Source: Gilvimarinus sp. 2_MG-2023 (GTDB lineage: Bacteria > Pseudomonadota > Gammaproteobacteria > Pseudomonadales > Cellvibrionaceae). Taken from it: DNA of 64,000 nucleotides. Below the pieces are notes generated by a model. That model did no database searches, was not told where the DNA came from, and was given only the letters and a program-made list of their open reading frames with translations. The DNA lies in the NCBI RefSeq assembly GCF_030547685.1, contig NZ_JAUOQM010000005.1, forward strand, positions 72,313-136,312, given 5' to 3'. Both the position numbers and the translations under genes were made by a program. Positions 9,749 through 17,335 of this stretch are shown here, piece by piece; the first letter of the stretch is position 1; each line of letters opens with the position of its first letter.

Positions 9749-10183
9749 TTAGGTTTTCGCTCGGGCTTTGGCATAGGCTGCGCCCAAGGTCCGCATAATA
9801 TCGCGCCAAGAGACAATACCCTTCACATGCCTTTCATCATCGATAATGGGGATGCACGATACCGATTGCTCGTTAAACACTTGCACCGCTTCGGGTAGGC
9901 CTGCGTCGGGCGTCAAGGTGGCTGGATTGCGCGTCATAATTTGATGGGCTTTTTTGTTTAAGCTCGCCAAGTCTTTGGTTGTTTCTGCCGCAGTGCCAAT
10001 ATTCGGGCTCAACGCCCGCAGCAGGTCACGATCGGATATAACGCCGACCAATTGCTGTTTGTCCACCACCAACAGATGATGAAAAGTCGTTTTATCAAAC
10101 AAGTGCTGTACCGTTTTCAGGGTGTCATCCATCTCGACCACGACCACCTTCGACGACATAAATTCGGTAACTTTCATAAGCAC
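9749..10183 (-). CDS. CBS-domain pair protein
   Basis: 144 residues made almost wholly of two CBS domains (about 5-60 and 80-138), which together form a Bateman module for adenine nucleotides. Each ends with the typical GVISDRDLL or GIVSWRDIM strand-helix. There is no attached catalytic or membrane domain. It lies 13 bp after the antiporter gene on the same strand, so it could act as a nucleotide sensor for that transporter. That link is inference. Confidence 0.9.
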   Translation of the reverse strand: MLMKVTEFMSSKVVVVEMDDTLKTVQHLFDKTTFHHLLVVDKQQLVGVISDRDLLRALSPNIGTAAETTKDLASLNKKAHQIMTRNPATLTPDAGLPEAVQVFNEQSVSCIPIIDDERHVKGIVSWRDIMRTLGAAYAKARAKT

Positions 10184-10196
10184 TCCTTACTGTGGA

Positions 10197-11759
10197 TTAA
10201 CCGTCTGCCAATGAACGCGAGTACACTTCCTCTTGCACATGCTCAGCCAAGCCGACACCAGCTTCCGACATGGTTAAATAGGTTTCATCGGCGCCGGCGG
10301 CGTTAATTTTATCGGCTTCGTCCTGAAACAGAGTATGCGAGGCAATAAAGCCGGTAAAGCCGCGCTGGCGCAACTGTTTGACCGCAATCATTTTAGCCTC
10401 GATATCGCTCATACTAAGGATGACCGCACGCACACTGTCCATTTTCAACCCCTGCCAAAAGACTTGGTCCTCGGCATCGGCAAATAACACCGAGCGCCCT
10501 TCACGCCGGTGCCGATCGACCTTACCTGGATCGGAGTCCAACGCAATTAAGCCCGGCACCTTGTCTTTAAGCTGTTCATACGCCGCCGTTCCCGTGCGCC
10601 CCATACCAAAGATCAGCACCTCAGCCTCGCCGAGGGAGATGGGTTGCTGATCTGGGTGATGTAGGTTGCGCTCAAAACCCAACAACTTATTGGCTAAGCG
10701 TTCGTAAAATGGGTGGGCAATACGATTTAACGGCGCTGATACCACAAACGATACAGCAACCGTCAGTGCTAAGGGCACCAGCCATTGGGGCAAAATAATC
10801 GCCGCCACAATCAGACCAAACTCACTGTAATTGGTGAGCGCCAGCGATGTCAGAAAAGCACTGCGAGCGCGCAGTTTAAACACGATCAGTAGCACAAAAA
10901 ACAACAGGCCTTTCAAAGGCAAGGCCAAGGTGGCTGCTCCGGCCAGTATTAGCGCATCCATTCCGGGCAAGCCACTCATGCCAATTTGTAAAAAGAAGCC
11001 GACCAAAAAGACCTCTTTGATGCTCCACAGGGAGTTGGACAGCTCGGTGGCACGCTTGTGCTTGGCTAACAAAACCCCAAACGCCAGCGCACCCAATTCG
11101 GAGCTTAACCCCAGCGCCTCAAAACCCAAGCCGCCAATAACCAGAGCTAACAACAAGCCAAGGAGCACCATCAGCTCATCGTGACCGCAAACATCCAGTA
11201 ACTTAAACAACAGGGGGCGGACCAGCGGCAGCGCAAACACCAATAGCGCCCACACCGAAGGAGAGGTGCCCCCGGCCACACTGATCACCAGCAGCGCCAA
11301 CAAATCTTGTATTACCAAAATACCAATAGCCACTCGGCCGTGGAAGGCCCGCAGCTCGCGCTTACTGTCCAGCACCTTAGCCGCCAGTACGGTACTGGAG
11401 AACGACAGCGCCACCCCGAGCAGCAGCGCCTCGTACGCAGTAATATCGAGCAGAAGATAGATACCGGGGGTTAATAGCGCTACCGAGGCGACAAAATGCA
11501 GTAAACCACCGCCAATGACCTCCGGCTGAACCAGGTTGCGTACGCGCAATTTAAGGCCGACCGTAAACAGCAACAGCAACACACCTAAGTGCGCCAAGTG
11601 TGAGATCACCTCATCACCGTGTTCCGGCAAAGTGGTATAATACTCCAGCCCACTGATAGCAAAGCCTGCGGCAAGGTATCCCACCAGTGGCGGCAAGCCC
11701 ACTGCCCGCACTAACAACCCCAAGCTAAACGCAAAGGCAATCCACACGGCTTCTAACAT
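10197..11759 (-). CDS. KefB/YbaL-type monovalent cation:proton antiporter with TrkA-N domain
   Basis: 520 residues. The N-terminal two thirds is a CPA2 Na+/H+ exchanger domain with about twelve hydrophobic segments. The C-terminus (from about 372) is a TrkA-N/RCK nucleotide-binding domain with the Rossmann start EVLIFGMGRTGTAAYEQL. It likely exchanges K+ or Na+ for H+ across the inner membrane, gated by nucleotide. It is shorter than KefB/KefC (about 600 residues), so glutathione gating is not implied. The CBS protein gene follows at once. Confidence 0.88.
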   Translation of the reverse strand: MLEAVWIAFAFSLGLLVRAVGLPPLVGYLAAGFAISGLEYYTTLPEHGDEVISHLAHLGVLLLLFTVGLKLRVRNLVQPEVIGGGLLHFVASVALLTPGIYLLLDITAYEALLLGVALSFSSTVLAAKVLDSKRELRAFHGRVAIGILVIQDLLALLVISVAGGTSPSVWALLVFALPLVRPLLFKLLDVCGHDELMVLLGLLLALVIGGLGFEALGLSSELGALAFGVLLAKHKRATELSNSLWSIKEVFLVGFFLQIGMSGLPGMDALILAGAATLALPLKGLLFFVLLIVFKLRARSAFLTSLALTNYSEFGLIVAAIILPQWLVPLALTVAVSFVVSAPLNRIAHPFYERLANKLLGFERNLHHPDQQPISLGEAEVLIFGMGRTGTAAYEQLKDKVPGLIALDSDPGKVDRHRREGRSVLFADAEDQVFWQGLKMDSVRAVILSMSDIEAKMIAVKQLRQRGFTGFIASHTLFQDEADKINAAGADETYLTMSEAGVGLAEHVQEEVYSRSLADG

Positions 11760-11784
11760 AATGACTTAAAGTCTCTTTTCCCTA

Positions 11785-11813
11785 TTGAAGTTTAACTATA
11801 TCAACCTTAGATT
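11785..11813 (+). promoter_or_regulatory. Candidate sigma-70 promoter for the guanidine riboswitch-gdx transcript
   Basis: TTGAAG (11785-11790), a 17-nt spacer, then TAGATT (11808-11813). It lies about 65 bp upstream of the riboswitch hairpins and is divergent from the antiporter gene. A good spacing match; not tested. Confidence 0.5.
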
Positions 11814-11879
11814 AGTCGATGCTATAGCTTGATACCGACCGCTGTCGGCTGCGGGGCAACCCGACTTAGCCAACAGCGC

Positions 11880-11923
11880 CCTGTGGGACGACCCACAGGC
11901 TACCTGCATAAGGGGACGGCCCC
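11880..11923 (+). ncRNA. Guanidine-II (mini-ykkC) riboswitch
   Basis: Two stem-loops, each capped by an ACGR tetraloop, the defining feature of the class. P1 pairs CCTGTGGG (11880-11887) with CCCACAGG (11892-11899) around ACGA. P2 pairs GGGG (11912-11915) with CCCC (11920-11923) around ACGG. A 12-nt linker joins them. Guanidinium binds the two loops jointly and frees the ribosome-binding region of the next gene. The gene 19 nt downstream is an SMR exporter of the SugE/Gdx type, exactly the partner known for this class. The purine run of P2 (AGGGG) may itself take part in the switch. Confidence 0.92.
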
Positions 11924-11942
11924 ACCTCGAGATTGCTCCATT

Positions 11943-12257
11943 ATGTCCTGGATATTACTGTTTTTTGCCGGCTTGCTGGAAATTGCTTGGGCGACCGGGC
12001 TCAAATATACCGATGGCTTTACCCGCCTGTGGCCTACCTTGTTCACTCTTATTGCCGTCGTGGGCAGCTTAGCGTTGCTGGCTCTGGCCCTGCGCCAACT
12101 GCCCCTAAGTACTGCGTATACGGTTTGGATGGGGTTTGGCGCGATGGGGACGGTTATTACGGGGTATTTCTTGTTCGGCGAGCAGCTCGGTGCTTTGCGC
12201 CTAGGTAGTATTGCCCTTATACTCGTGGGCATTGTTGGATTAAAACTCACGAGCTAG
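11943..12257 (+). CDS. gdx: SMR-family guanidinium exporter (Gdx, formerly SugE)
   Basis: 104 residues with four transmembrane helices. The conserved membrane-embedded Glu sits in LLEIAWATGLKYTDGFTRLWP, and the WMGFGAMGTVITGYFLFGE stretch is characteristic of the Gdx subtype rather than EmrE. It exports guanidinium in exchange for protons as a dual-topology dimer. The ATG at 11943 was chosen because it opens the conserved MSWILLFFAGLLEI start; an in-frame extension upstream would read through the riboswitch. The riboswitch context makes the substrate assignment strong. Confidence 0.93.
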   Translation: MSWILLFFAGLLEIAWATGLKYTDGFTRLWPTLFTLIAVVGSLALLALALRQLPLSTAYTVWMGFGAMGTVITGYFLFGEQLGALRLGSIALILVGIVGLKLTS

Positions 12258-12266
12258 GCTAACTAC

Positions 12267-12635
12267 ATGAAAGAGCTTTACGCAGCCAACCCGGTAATGT
12301 TCAAAAACAACCCTCTAGGGTTTATTGCGACTTTAATTCTTTGCTTAGTAGGCATCGGCTTCATCATTTTTCTGGTGTGGCACTTAAAAAACAAATCATC
12401 GCGTCTGGTTGTTACCGACGAAGACGTTTTGTTTGAGCAGGGCCTGCTCAGCAAAGAGCGCTCCGAGCTCAATATCAAGAGTATTCGCACGGTTAAGGTC
12501 AAACAGTCCTTCTGGAATCGCGTTTTTGGTACTGGCACTATCGAGCTGTATACCGCAGGTGACTCACCAGAAATTGTCGCCAAAGGACTGCCCGATCCGA
12601 ATACCGTGCGCGATATTATTAAAGCCAACGACTAA
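12267..12635 (+). CDS. Membrane-anchored bacterial PH-domain protein
   Basis: 122 residues. Residues about 16-40 form one transmembrane helix. The rest resembles a bacterial PH domain of the YdbS/YdbT type: RLVVTDEDVLFEQGLLSKERSELNIKSIRTVKVKQSFWNRVFGTGTIELYT. No enzymatic motif is present. It starts 9 bp after gdx on the same strand and could share its transcript. The function is unknown; related domains sit in envelope-stress proteins. Confidence 0.75.
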   Translation: MKELYAANPVMFKNNPLGFIATLILCLVGIGFIIFLVWHLKNKSSRLVVTDEDVLFEQGLLSKERSELNIKSIRTVKVKQSFWNRVFGTGTIELYTAGDSPEIVAKGLPDPNTVRDIIKAND

Positions 12636-12647
12636 CGAGGCGCCACC

Positions 12648-12956
12648 GTGAGCAGCGACGACAAAGACAAGACTCAAGCACGGGCGACATTAGTCGCCCT
12701 CGTCGTTGTAGGCTTGCTCGCCCTGGCTGCCACTGTACTGGCGCTACCTTTGCTAGGGGAAGCGACCGACGGCATTTTTAGTGCTGGTGTAGGTCTTAAA
12801 GATGCCGCTGTTATTTCATTTTTCGTCACCATGGCGCTGCTGGTTGTATTTGCCATTAGTTCAGGTGATGGTCTGATCGGTGAGCTGCAATTTATACTGG
12901 GAGGATTCTTCTCCTTCTTTATTGTGATCTGGCTATTGATTGCCTGGATCTTTTAA
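12648..12956 (+). CDS. Small three-helix membrane protein of unknown function
   Basis: 102 residues, GTG start supported by AACGAGG upstream. A charged N-terminus (MSSDDKDKTQAR) is followed by hydrophobic segments near 12-36, 52-68 and 78-101. I recognise no family. It lies 12 bp after the PH-domain gene and 18 bp before an outer-membrane protein gene, so it is probably part of a short envelope operon. Confidence 0.65.
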   Translation: MSSDDKDKTQARATLVALVVVGLLALAATVLALPLLGEATDGIFSAGVGLKDAAVISFFVTMALLVVFAISSGDGLIGELQFILGGFFSFFIVIWLLIAWIF

Positions 12957-12974
12957 CGTCAAGGTTAAACGATT

Positions 12975-13529
12975 ATGAAACTGTCCCAAATGATTTCTGC
13001 TCTAGTTTTACCCACTGCATTATTGTTTTGTGGCTCTGCTTTAGCCGATAGCAATCGAGGTTTTTTTGCCGGGGTTGGCGCCTCAGCGGTGAATGTCGAC
13101 GACAGTCCTTCGTTTCACAAAGCCAACCTGTGGACTGCAGAGATCTTTGGCGGCTACAAACACAATGCTTGGCTGGGCGGTGAAGTTCGTTACAGTGAAG
13201 GGCTGGGCAATGAAGAGCTAAGGCTAGAAGCGGATGTACCCAGTACAGTAAAAATGGATATCGATAACTCGATGAGTGTTTACTACCGCGCCGAGGCCGT
13301 AAACCAAACCGGTAGTTTTTACGCACTTCTCGGCTACACCGACTTGGAATACACCGTTGTGGGCAATGGCGCCACGGCCACTATTTCAGAAGATGATTTC
13401 TCTTGGGGGCTTGGTGCAGGCTTTAAAATAGCGCCCAAAATAAACTTAAATTTTGAATATCGAAGCTTAATCCACGTGCAGGACCAGCGCTTCACCACCA
13501 TTACTACCTCCTTAGACTATCGCTTCTAA
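12975..13529 (+). CDS. Outer-membrane beta-barrel protein (OmpA/OmpW-like fold)
   Basis: 184 residues. A signal peptide ends near ALA-24. Alternating beta-strand sequences follow (GFFAGVGASAVNV, AEIFGGYKHN, FSWGLGAGFKIAPKINLNFEYRS) and the last residue is Phe after TSLDYR, the typical C-terminal signal for outer-membrane insertion. The size fits an eight-stranded barrel. Its ligand or role is unknown. Confidence 0.78.
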   Translation: MKLSQMISALVLPTALLFCGSALADSNRGFFAGVGASAVNVDDSPSFHKANLWTAEIFGGYKHNAWLGGEVRYSEGLGNEELRLEADVPSTVKMDIDNSMSVYYRAEAVNQTGSFYALLGYTDLEYTVVGNGATATISEDDFSWGLGAGFKIAPKINLNFEYRSLIHVQDQRFTTITTSLDYRF

Positions 13530-13551
13530 GGTTTTATAACGGATACCAGCG

Positions 13552-13740
13552 ATGAATGGTTTATTAGAACATTCCGCGCACTGCCCTTTTTGCGACGCCC
13601 AGCTGACATTATTAATTGATACATCAGCTGGGGCCGACCACTCTTACACCGAAGATTGCCACGTCTGCTGCCAACCCATCTTGATACATTTGCATCAGGA
13701 CAGTGACGGCCACTGGGATATTTCTCTGGAACAAGAATAA
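13552..13740 (+). CDS. CPXCG-motif cysteine-rich small protein
   Basis: 62 residues. It carries CPFC near the N-terminus and CHVCCQP in the middle, the paired Cys knuckles of the CPXCG family, which probably bind zinc. The family is common in gammaproteobacteria and has no known function. It sits 22 bp downstream of the barrel protein and convergent with the glutathione peroxidase gene, 8 bp away. Confidence 0.8.
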   Translation: MNGLLEHSAHCPFCDAQLTLLIDTSAGADHSYTEDCHVCCQPILIHLHQDSDGHWDISLEQE

Positions 13741-13748
13741 TCGGCTTG

Positions 13749-14282
13749 TTATAGCGCCGCTTCTATTGCTTTGGTCAGCGCCTCGCTATTAGGCGCCGTT
13801 CGACTGTCGAAGTGCTTCACCGCACCCGTTTTTGGGTTGATTAGGTATTTATTGAAATTCCAGCTAGGCGCTACGGTTTGCTCGGCCAACCAGCGAAATA
13901 ACGCATTGGCCTCAGTGCCGGTCACCTCGGTGGGCGCCAGCATGGTAAAACTCACCCCGTAATTGGTATAACAGATGTCGGCCGCTTCGGCTTCCGATTT
14001 TGCTGCCTGCTTAAACGCGTTACTGGCAAAACCGATCACCACCAACCCCTCAGCTTGGTATTTTTGATGCAGCGCTTCGAGCCCCGAAAACTGTTTGGTA
14101 TAACCACAGTGACTGGCGGTATTCACCACTAGAGCGGGCTTTTTATTGATAACGTCACATAAATTCACTGACTCGGAAGCATGAAGCTTGCGATACTCTC
14201 CGCCCAAGTGCTCTGGGCAACTTTCGGCGAGGGCATTCATCCCCAATGATAACAACAGCCCAAATAATGCAAATTGTCGCAT
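13749..14282 (-). CDS. Exported glutathione peroxidase-like protein
   Basis: Starting at the ATG at 14282, preceded by AGGAGCGGAG, it has 177 residues and a signal peptide ending about ALA-19, so it is periplasmic. The peroxidatic Cys is C59 in NTASHCGYT, and the WNFNK motif (141-145) supplies Trp and Asn of the catalytic tetrad. The usual NQFxxQEP segment, which carries the catalytic Gln, reads NAFKQAAKS here: the only nearby Gln is one position earlier and the EPG is lost. It probably reduces peroxides using thioredoxin-like donors rather than glutathione. Confidence 0.85.
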   Translation of the reverse strand: MRQFALFGLLLSLGMNALAESCPEHLGGEYRKLHASESVNLCDVINKKPALVVNTASHCGYTKQFSGLEALHQKYQAEGLVVIGFASNAFKQAAKSEAEAADICYTNYGVSFTMLAPTEVTGTEANALFRWLAEQTVAPSWNFNKYLINPKTGAVKHFDSRTAPNSEALTKAIEAAL

Positions 14283-14557
14283 ACTCCGCTCCTGTGACGA
14301 GTTTTTTGGCTCATATCCATCCCTCAAGTTCCCAGCTTAAACTCGCAAGGGTCGCTATTTGGGTTAAAATACGCATTCAAAATTTTAGGGTTATGATCCG
14401 CTGACCATTAACAATCTCAAGGCAAGCAATACAAGTGATAAAGCACTCTCGATGGGTAAATCATGTGCTGTAAACCCGATACAATCATTACTATAGCCTC
14501 CTTGTTGGTATCTCAGCGGCCAAACCCAGCTTACTCCTTTCTGGTACAGGTTACAGT

Positions 14558-15292
14558 ATGCGTATACCCAGAATTTATACCGAGCAACCCTTAACCCCTG
14601 ACACAACTCTCGAACTCGGGGGTGACACAGCTCACTACATCAGCCGCGTATTGCGTATGAGCGAAGGGCGAGAGCTGGAACTGTTTAACGGCCAGGGCGG
14701 TGCATATCGGGGCACTTTGGGTCAGGTAGGTAAAAAATGTGTGACTATCGCTCTCGGTGAATTTTTACCCGGCGATCGTGAATCGCCTCTGGGGATTGAA
14801 CTGGCGATTGGGCTGTCTCGAGGGGAGCGCTTCGACACGGTATTACAAAAAGCCACTGAACTGGGTGTCAAACGTATCGTACCGCTACTAACCGAGCGTA
14901 CTGAGGTAAAACTGAAAGGCGACAGGCTCGCTAAAAAGTGGCAGCACTGGCGCCAAATCACCATCAGTGCCTGTGAGCAATGCCAGCGCAATCACCCCCC
15001 CGAATTAGCCGAGCTTACAACGCTGACTGATTACCTGCCGTTAGCCGCAGGGGATCACAAATATGTACTGCACCATCGCGACAACCAGAGTTTAGCCGTT
15101 GGTGATTCGCCCCCCTCATCGGCAGCCTTACTGGTGGGCCCCGAGGGTGGCTTAAGCGATATAGAAATTACTGCAGCTCAAGGGGCAGGCTTTACAGCAT
15201 TAACCTTGGGTCCTAGGGTTTTGCGTACCGAGACCGCCCCACTCTCCGCAATCTCTATACTGCAGTATCTCTGGGGCGACTTACAAAATTGA
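14558..15292 (+). CDS. rsmE: 16S rRNA (uracil1498-N3)-methyltransferase
   Basis: 244 residues, full length. An N-terminal PUA-like RNA-binding part (TAHYISRVLRMSEGRELELFNGQGG) precedes the SPOUT methyltransferase domain. Knot motifs are visible: GLSRGERFDTVLQKATELGV, LLVGPEGGLSDIE and LTLGPRVLRTETA. It methylates U1498 of 16S rRNA. It converges with the lipoprotein gene. In Pseudomonas rsmE also lies close to chpC. Confidence 0.96.
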   Translation: MRIPRIYTEQPLTPDTTLELGGDTAHYISRVLRMSEGRELELFNGQGGAYRGTLGQVGKKCVTIALGEFLPGDRESPLGIELAIGLSRGERFDTVLQKATELGVKRIVPLLTERTEVKLKGDRLAKKWQHWRQITISACEQCQRNHPPELAELTTLTDYLPLAAGDHKYVLHHRDNQSLAVGDSPPSSAALLVGPEGGLSDIEITAAQGAGFTALTLGPRVLRTETAPLSAISILQYLWGDLQN

Positions 15293-15303
15293 GCTGTGGC
15301 TGA

Positions 15304-15828
15304 TCAGTCATCAACGGTTTCGTGAATCACTAACTCACTGCGAGTTTCCACAAAGTAAAAGTAGAACGGGCGAATGCTTAACGCGTCTTCCTCGGGACAG
15401 ACCTCGGAGGTATCTACACTAAGCGGCGCATAGTCGACATTAACCTGCGCGGCATCGTCATCGATTACCTGCGCCGACACCGACTGTAACTCAAGGGCGT
15501 AGTCACAATTATTATCGTCGCGATCACCCATGTCGATGAGTACAACTTGCCCTTCATCAAAGTCAGGATCGAAAGCCAGTGCTTGATCGGTGTAGCGATC
15601 GAGAAACAAAAAGTAATTGTCTTCATCGCGCAACACTAACAATTGCTTTTGGCCATCAATAGCCAGTAAGGGTTGCTCGTCACTGATAACACGGCGCACA
15701 CTAATGCTTTCTACCGTTTCGTCGTCATCATCTGTTACCCCTGGATCGAACGGTTCATCCCGCTCTGCACCACAAGCACTGGCAAGCAGTGCCAGTATCA
15801 ACCAAACAACTAACCCTTTGGGTTGCAT
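15304..15828 (-). CDS. Putative lipoprotein of unknown function
   Basis: 174 residues from the ATG at 15828, which has AGGA 8 nt upstream; an earlier ATG at 15846 lacks one. A type II signal peptide ends in ASAC, with the lipidated Cys near residue 19. An Asp/Glu-rich segment follows (DPGVTDDDDETVES). The remainder is acidic, with no family that I recognise. It begins 24 bp after chpC on the same strand and is probably the last gene of the Pil-Chp operon. A role in pilus sensing is only a guess from position. Confidence 0.7.
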   Translation of the reverse strand: MQPKGLVVWLILALLASACGAERDEPFDPGVTDDDDETVESISVRRVISDEQPLLAIDGQKQLLVLRDEDNYFLFLDRYTDQALAFDPDFDEGQVVLIDMGDRDDNNCDYALELQSVSAQVIDDDAAQVNVDYAPLSVDTSEVCPEEDALSIRPFYFYFVETRSELVIHETVDD

Positions 15829-15852
15829 ACATTTCCTGCTATTCATACTGTG

Positions 15853-16338
15853 TTAGAAATTATGGCGTGCCTTCAGATAGGCCTGCTCCATGCGAACAAT
15901 CGATGGAATAGCAGCCAACTCACCCGACCAGCTCACGGCCATATCGTCGTATGTGTCGTGAGGCGCGTCTTTGGTTTCTGCGATTTCATCGGGTGTAACC
16001 CGCGCCAAACGAGGTAACCCCTGAGTTAAAATGGCGATAAAGCCAAGATCTTCATCTTCGCCTGATGTGTTGAGTACGGCGATACGCGAGCGCGAGTTAA
16101 TCGTTGGTTTAGCGTGGCCATTGAGTAACTCATAGGACATTAGCGGTATATTGCGCTCGCGCCAAGGGAAATCGCCCAGCAACCATTCGGGGCTATTGGC
16201 CACGGGTAAAATTTGCGCGACCGGCACAATTTCTGCCACGGTTACGTTGGGCATCAGCAGTAACTTGTCGACAATAGGGATCAACAAGCTCGCGATTTCC
16301 TGATGTGAATCAGATTCGATGTATTGCTGAGCTCTCAT
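15853..16338 (-). CDS. chpC: CheW-like protein ChpC
   Basis: 161 residues from the ATG at 16338. It resembles a CheW domain: IPLMSYELLNGHAKP, SRSRIAVLNTSGEDEDLGFIAILTQGLPRLARVTPDEI. Longer upstream reading overlaps chpB in another frame and is not family-like. It overlaps the end of chpB by 29 bp. As the last chemosensory gene of the cluster it matches Pseudomonas ChpC, which links additional receptors to ChpA. Confidence 0.82.
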   Translation of the reverse strand: MRAQQYIESDSHQEIASLLIPIVDKLLLMPNVTVAEIVPVAQILPVANSPEWLLGDFPWRERNIPLMSYELLNGHAKPTINSRSRIAVLNTSGEDEDLGFIAILTQGLPRLARVTPDEIAETKDAPHDTYDDMAVSWSGELAAIPSIVRMEQAYLKARHNF

Positions 16339-17335
16339 GAGCGAACGGTTCCTCAGTAAATGGTTCTTGCTTGTGCAAACGTTGAGCCAGCGCCTGAGCG
16401 AGCTCATTCGGTTTTGCACTAAATTCAACGCAATCTGTTGCGATGGCCGCGGTGGGCATGGAATCAACCACGCAATCATCCAGCGCTTGAGCCCAAACCG
16501 CGCCACCTTGCTGCTTGATAAACCGGCAGCTAGCCGAGCCGTCTTCTCCCATCCCTGAAAACACAATCATGCCACAGCGGTTGCGGTGGGAACGGGCTAA
16601 ATTTGCTGCCAGCTGATCAATCGAGGGCTGGTAACAGCCACCCCATGGCTCATCGTGCAAAATCAACGTACTATTTTCTTGCACCTCTACTCGTTGCATA
16701 GGGTCAACCAAGGTAACGGTATTGGCCTGAATGACCGAACCCTGTTCTCCCATCACAGCAGGATACTCTCCAGCGCGACTCACCATGTTCATTAATGTGG
16801 GCGAATAGCCCTCATTAATGTGCTGAACATAAAGAAAACCCAAACCTAGATTAGGCTCTAAGGCCTGCAAAAAATTGCACACCGCTGCCGGCCCTCCGGT
16901 GGAGGCTGCCAGTATCCAGACCTCTGGCGCGGCTTGTTGATGTTGCAGGTTAACCTCGCCAATCAGCCGCTGCAGGCGCGACTTAATTTTCCTAATCCAC
17001 GCTAGGCGATCGGCCGGCGTTGATCCAAGTTCACTGCTGTCATTCAGTATCACCGGCTGCGAAGCCGACAATAATGCGTTTAAAATAGGCGCGCCGGGTA
17101 CATATCCGGCATCGTCTTCGGCGTGAATAATGTCCACCAGCCAAGCATCCAAGCCACTGATACGATCTAAATCATCCAGTGACAGTATGGGTACTTCGGT
17201 TTGCTTATCGTCATCCACTGACGGCACCAAGGCGCAATATTCAATTTTTTGCCCTGTCTGACCCACGGCGGTTTTCAACAGGGATAATTTCGCTTCGCTA
17301 TCGACCAATACTCCCAGTCGCAGCGGTGCGCTCAT
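16310..17335 (-). CDS. chpB: Chemosensory protein-glutamate methylesterase ChpB
   Basis: 341 residues. The C-terminal half is a CheB esterase domain: the catalytic Ser is in ILAASTGGPAAV, the His in YVQHINEGYSPTL and the Asp in FSGMGEDGSASC. The N-terminal region resembles a receiver domain in layout but lacks a clear phospho-acceptor Asp motif. It would remove methyl groups from PilJ, opposing PilK. It starts directly after the chpA stop with no gap. Confidence 0.92.
   Translation of the reverse strand: MSAPLRLGVLVDSEAKLSLLKTAVGQTGQKIEYCALVPSVDDDKQTEVPILSLDDLDRISGLDAWLVDIIHAEDDAGYVPGAPILNALLSASQPVILNDSSELGSTPADRLAWIRKIKSRLQRLIGEVNLQHQQAAPEVWILAASTGGPAAVCNFLQALEPNLGLGFLYVQHINEGYSPTLMNMVSRAGEYPAVMGEQGSVIQANTVTLVDPMQRVEVQENSTLILHDEPWGGCYQPSIDQLAANLARSHRNRCGMIVFSGMGEDGSASCRFIKQQGGAVWAQALDDCVVDSMPTAAIATDCVEFSAKPNELAQALAQRLHKQEPFTEEPFAHESSAIHRI

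Noticed and set aside
9723..9809. N-terminal extension of the MDR oxidoreductase
   Set aside because: It overlaps the CBS gene and lacks homology-like sequence; the conserved family start is MQAIGF at 9722.
11829..11942. N-terminal extension of gdx through the riboswitch
   Set aside because: SMR proteins start at the MSWILLF position and the upstream bases form the guanidine-II hairpins.
14391..14606. 71-codon minus-strand ORF upstream of rsmE
   Set aside because: It overlaps the rsmE start, has no recognisable domain and lies in the expected promoter region.
16339..16566. N-terminal extension of chpC
   Set aside because: The extra 76 codons lie inside chpB in another frame and do not resemble a CheW domain.
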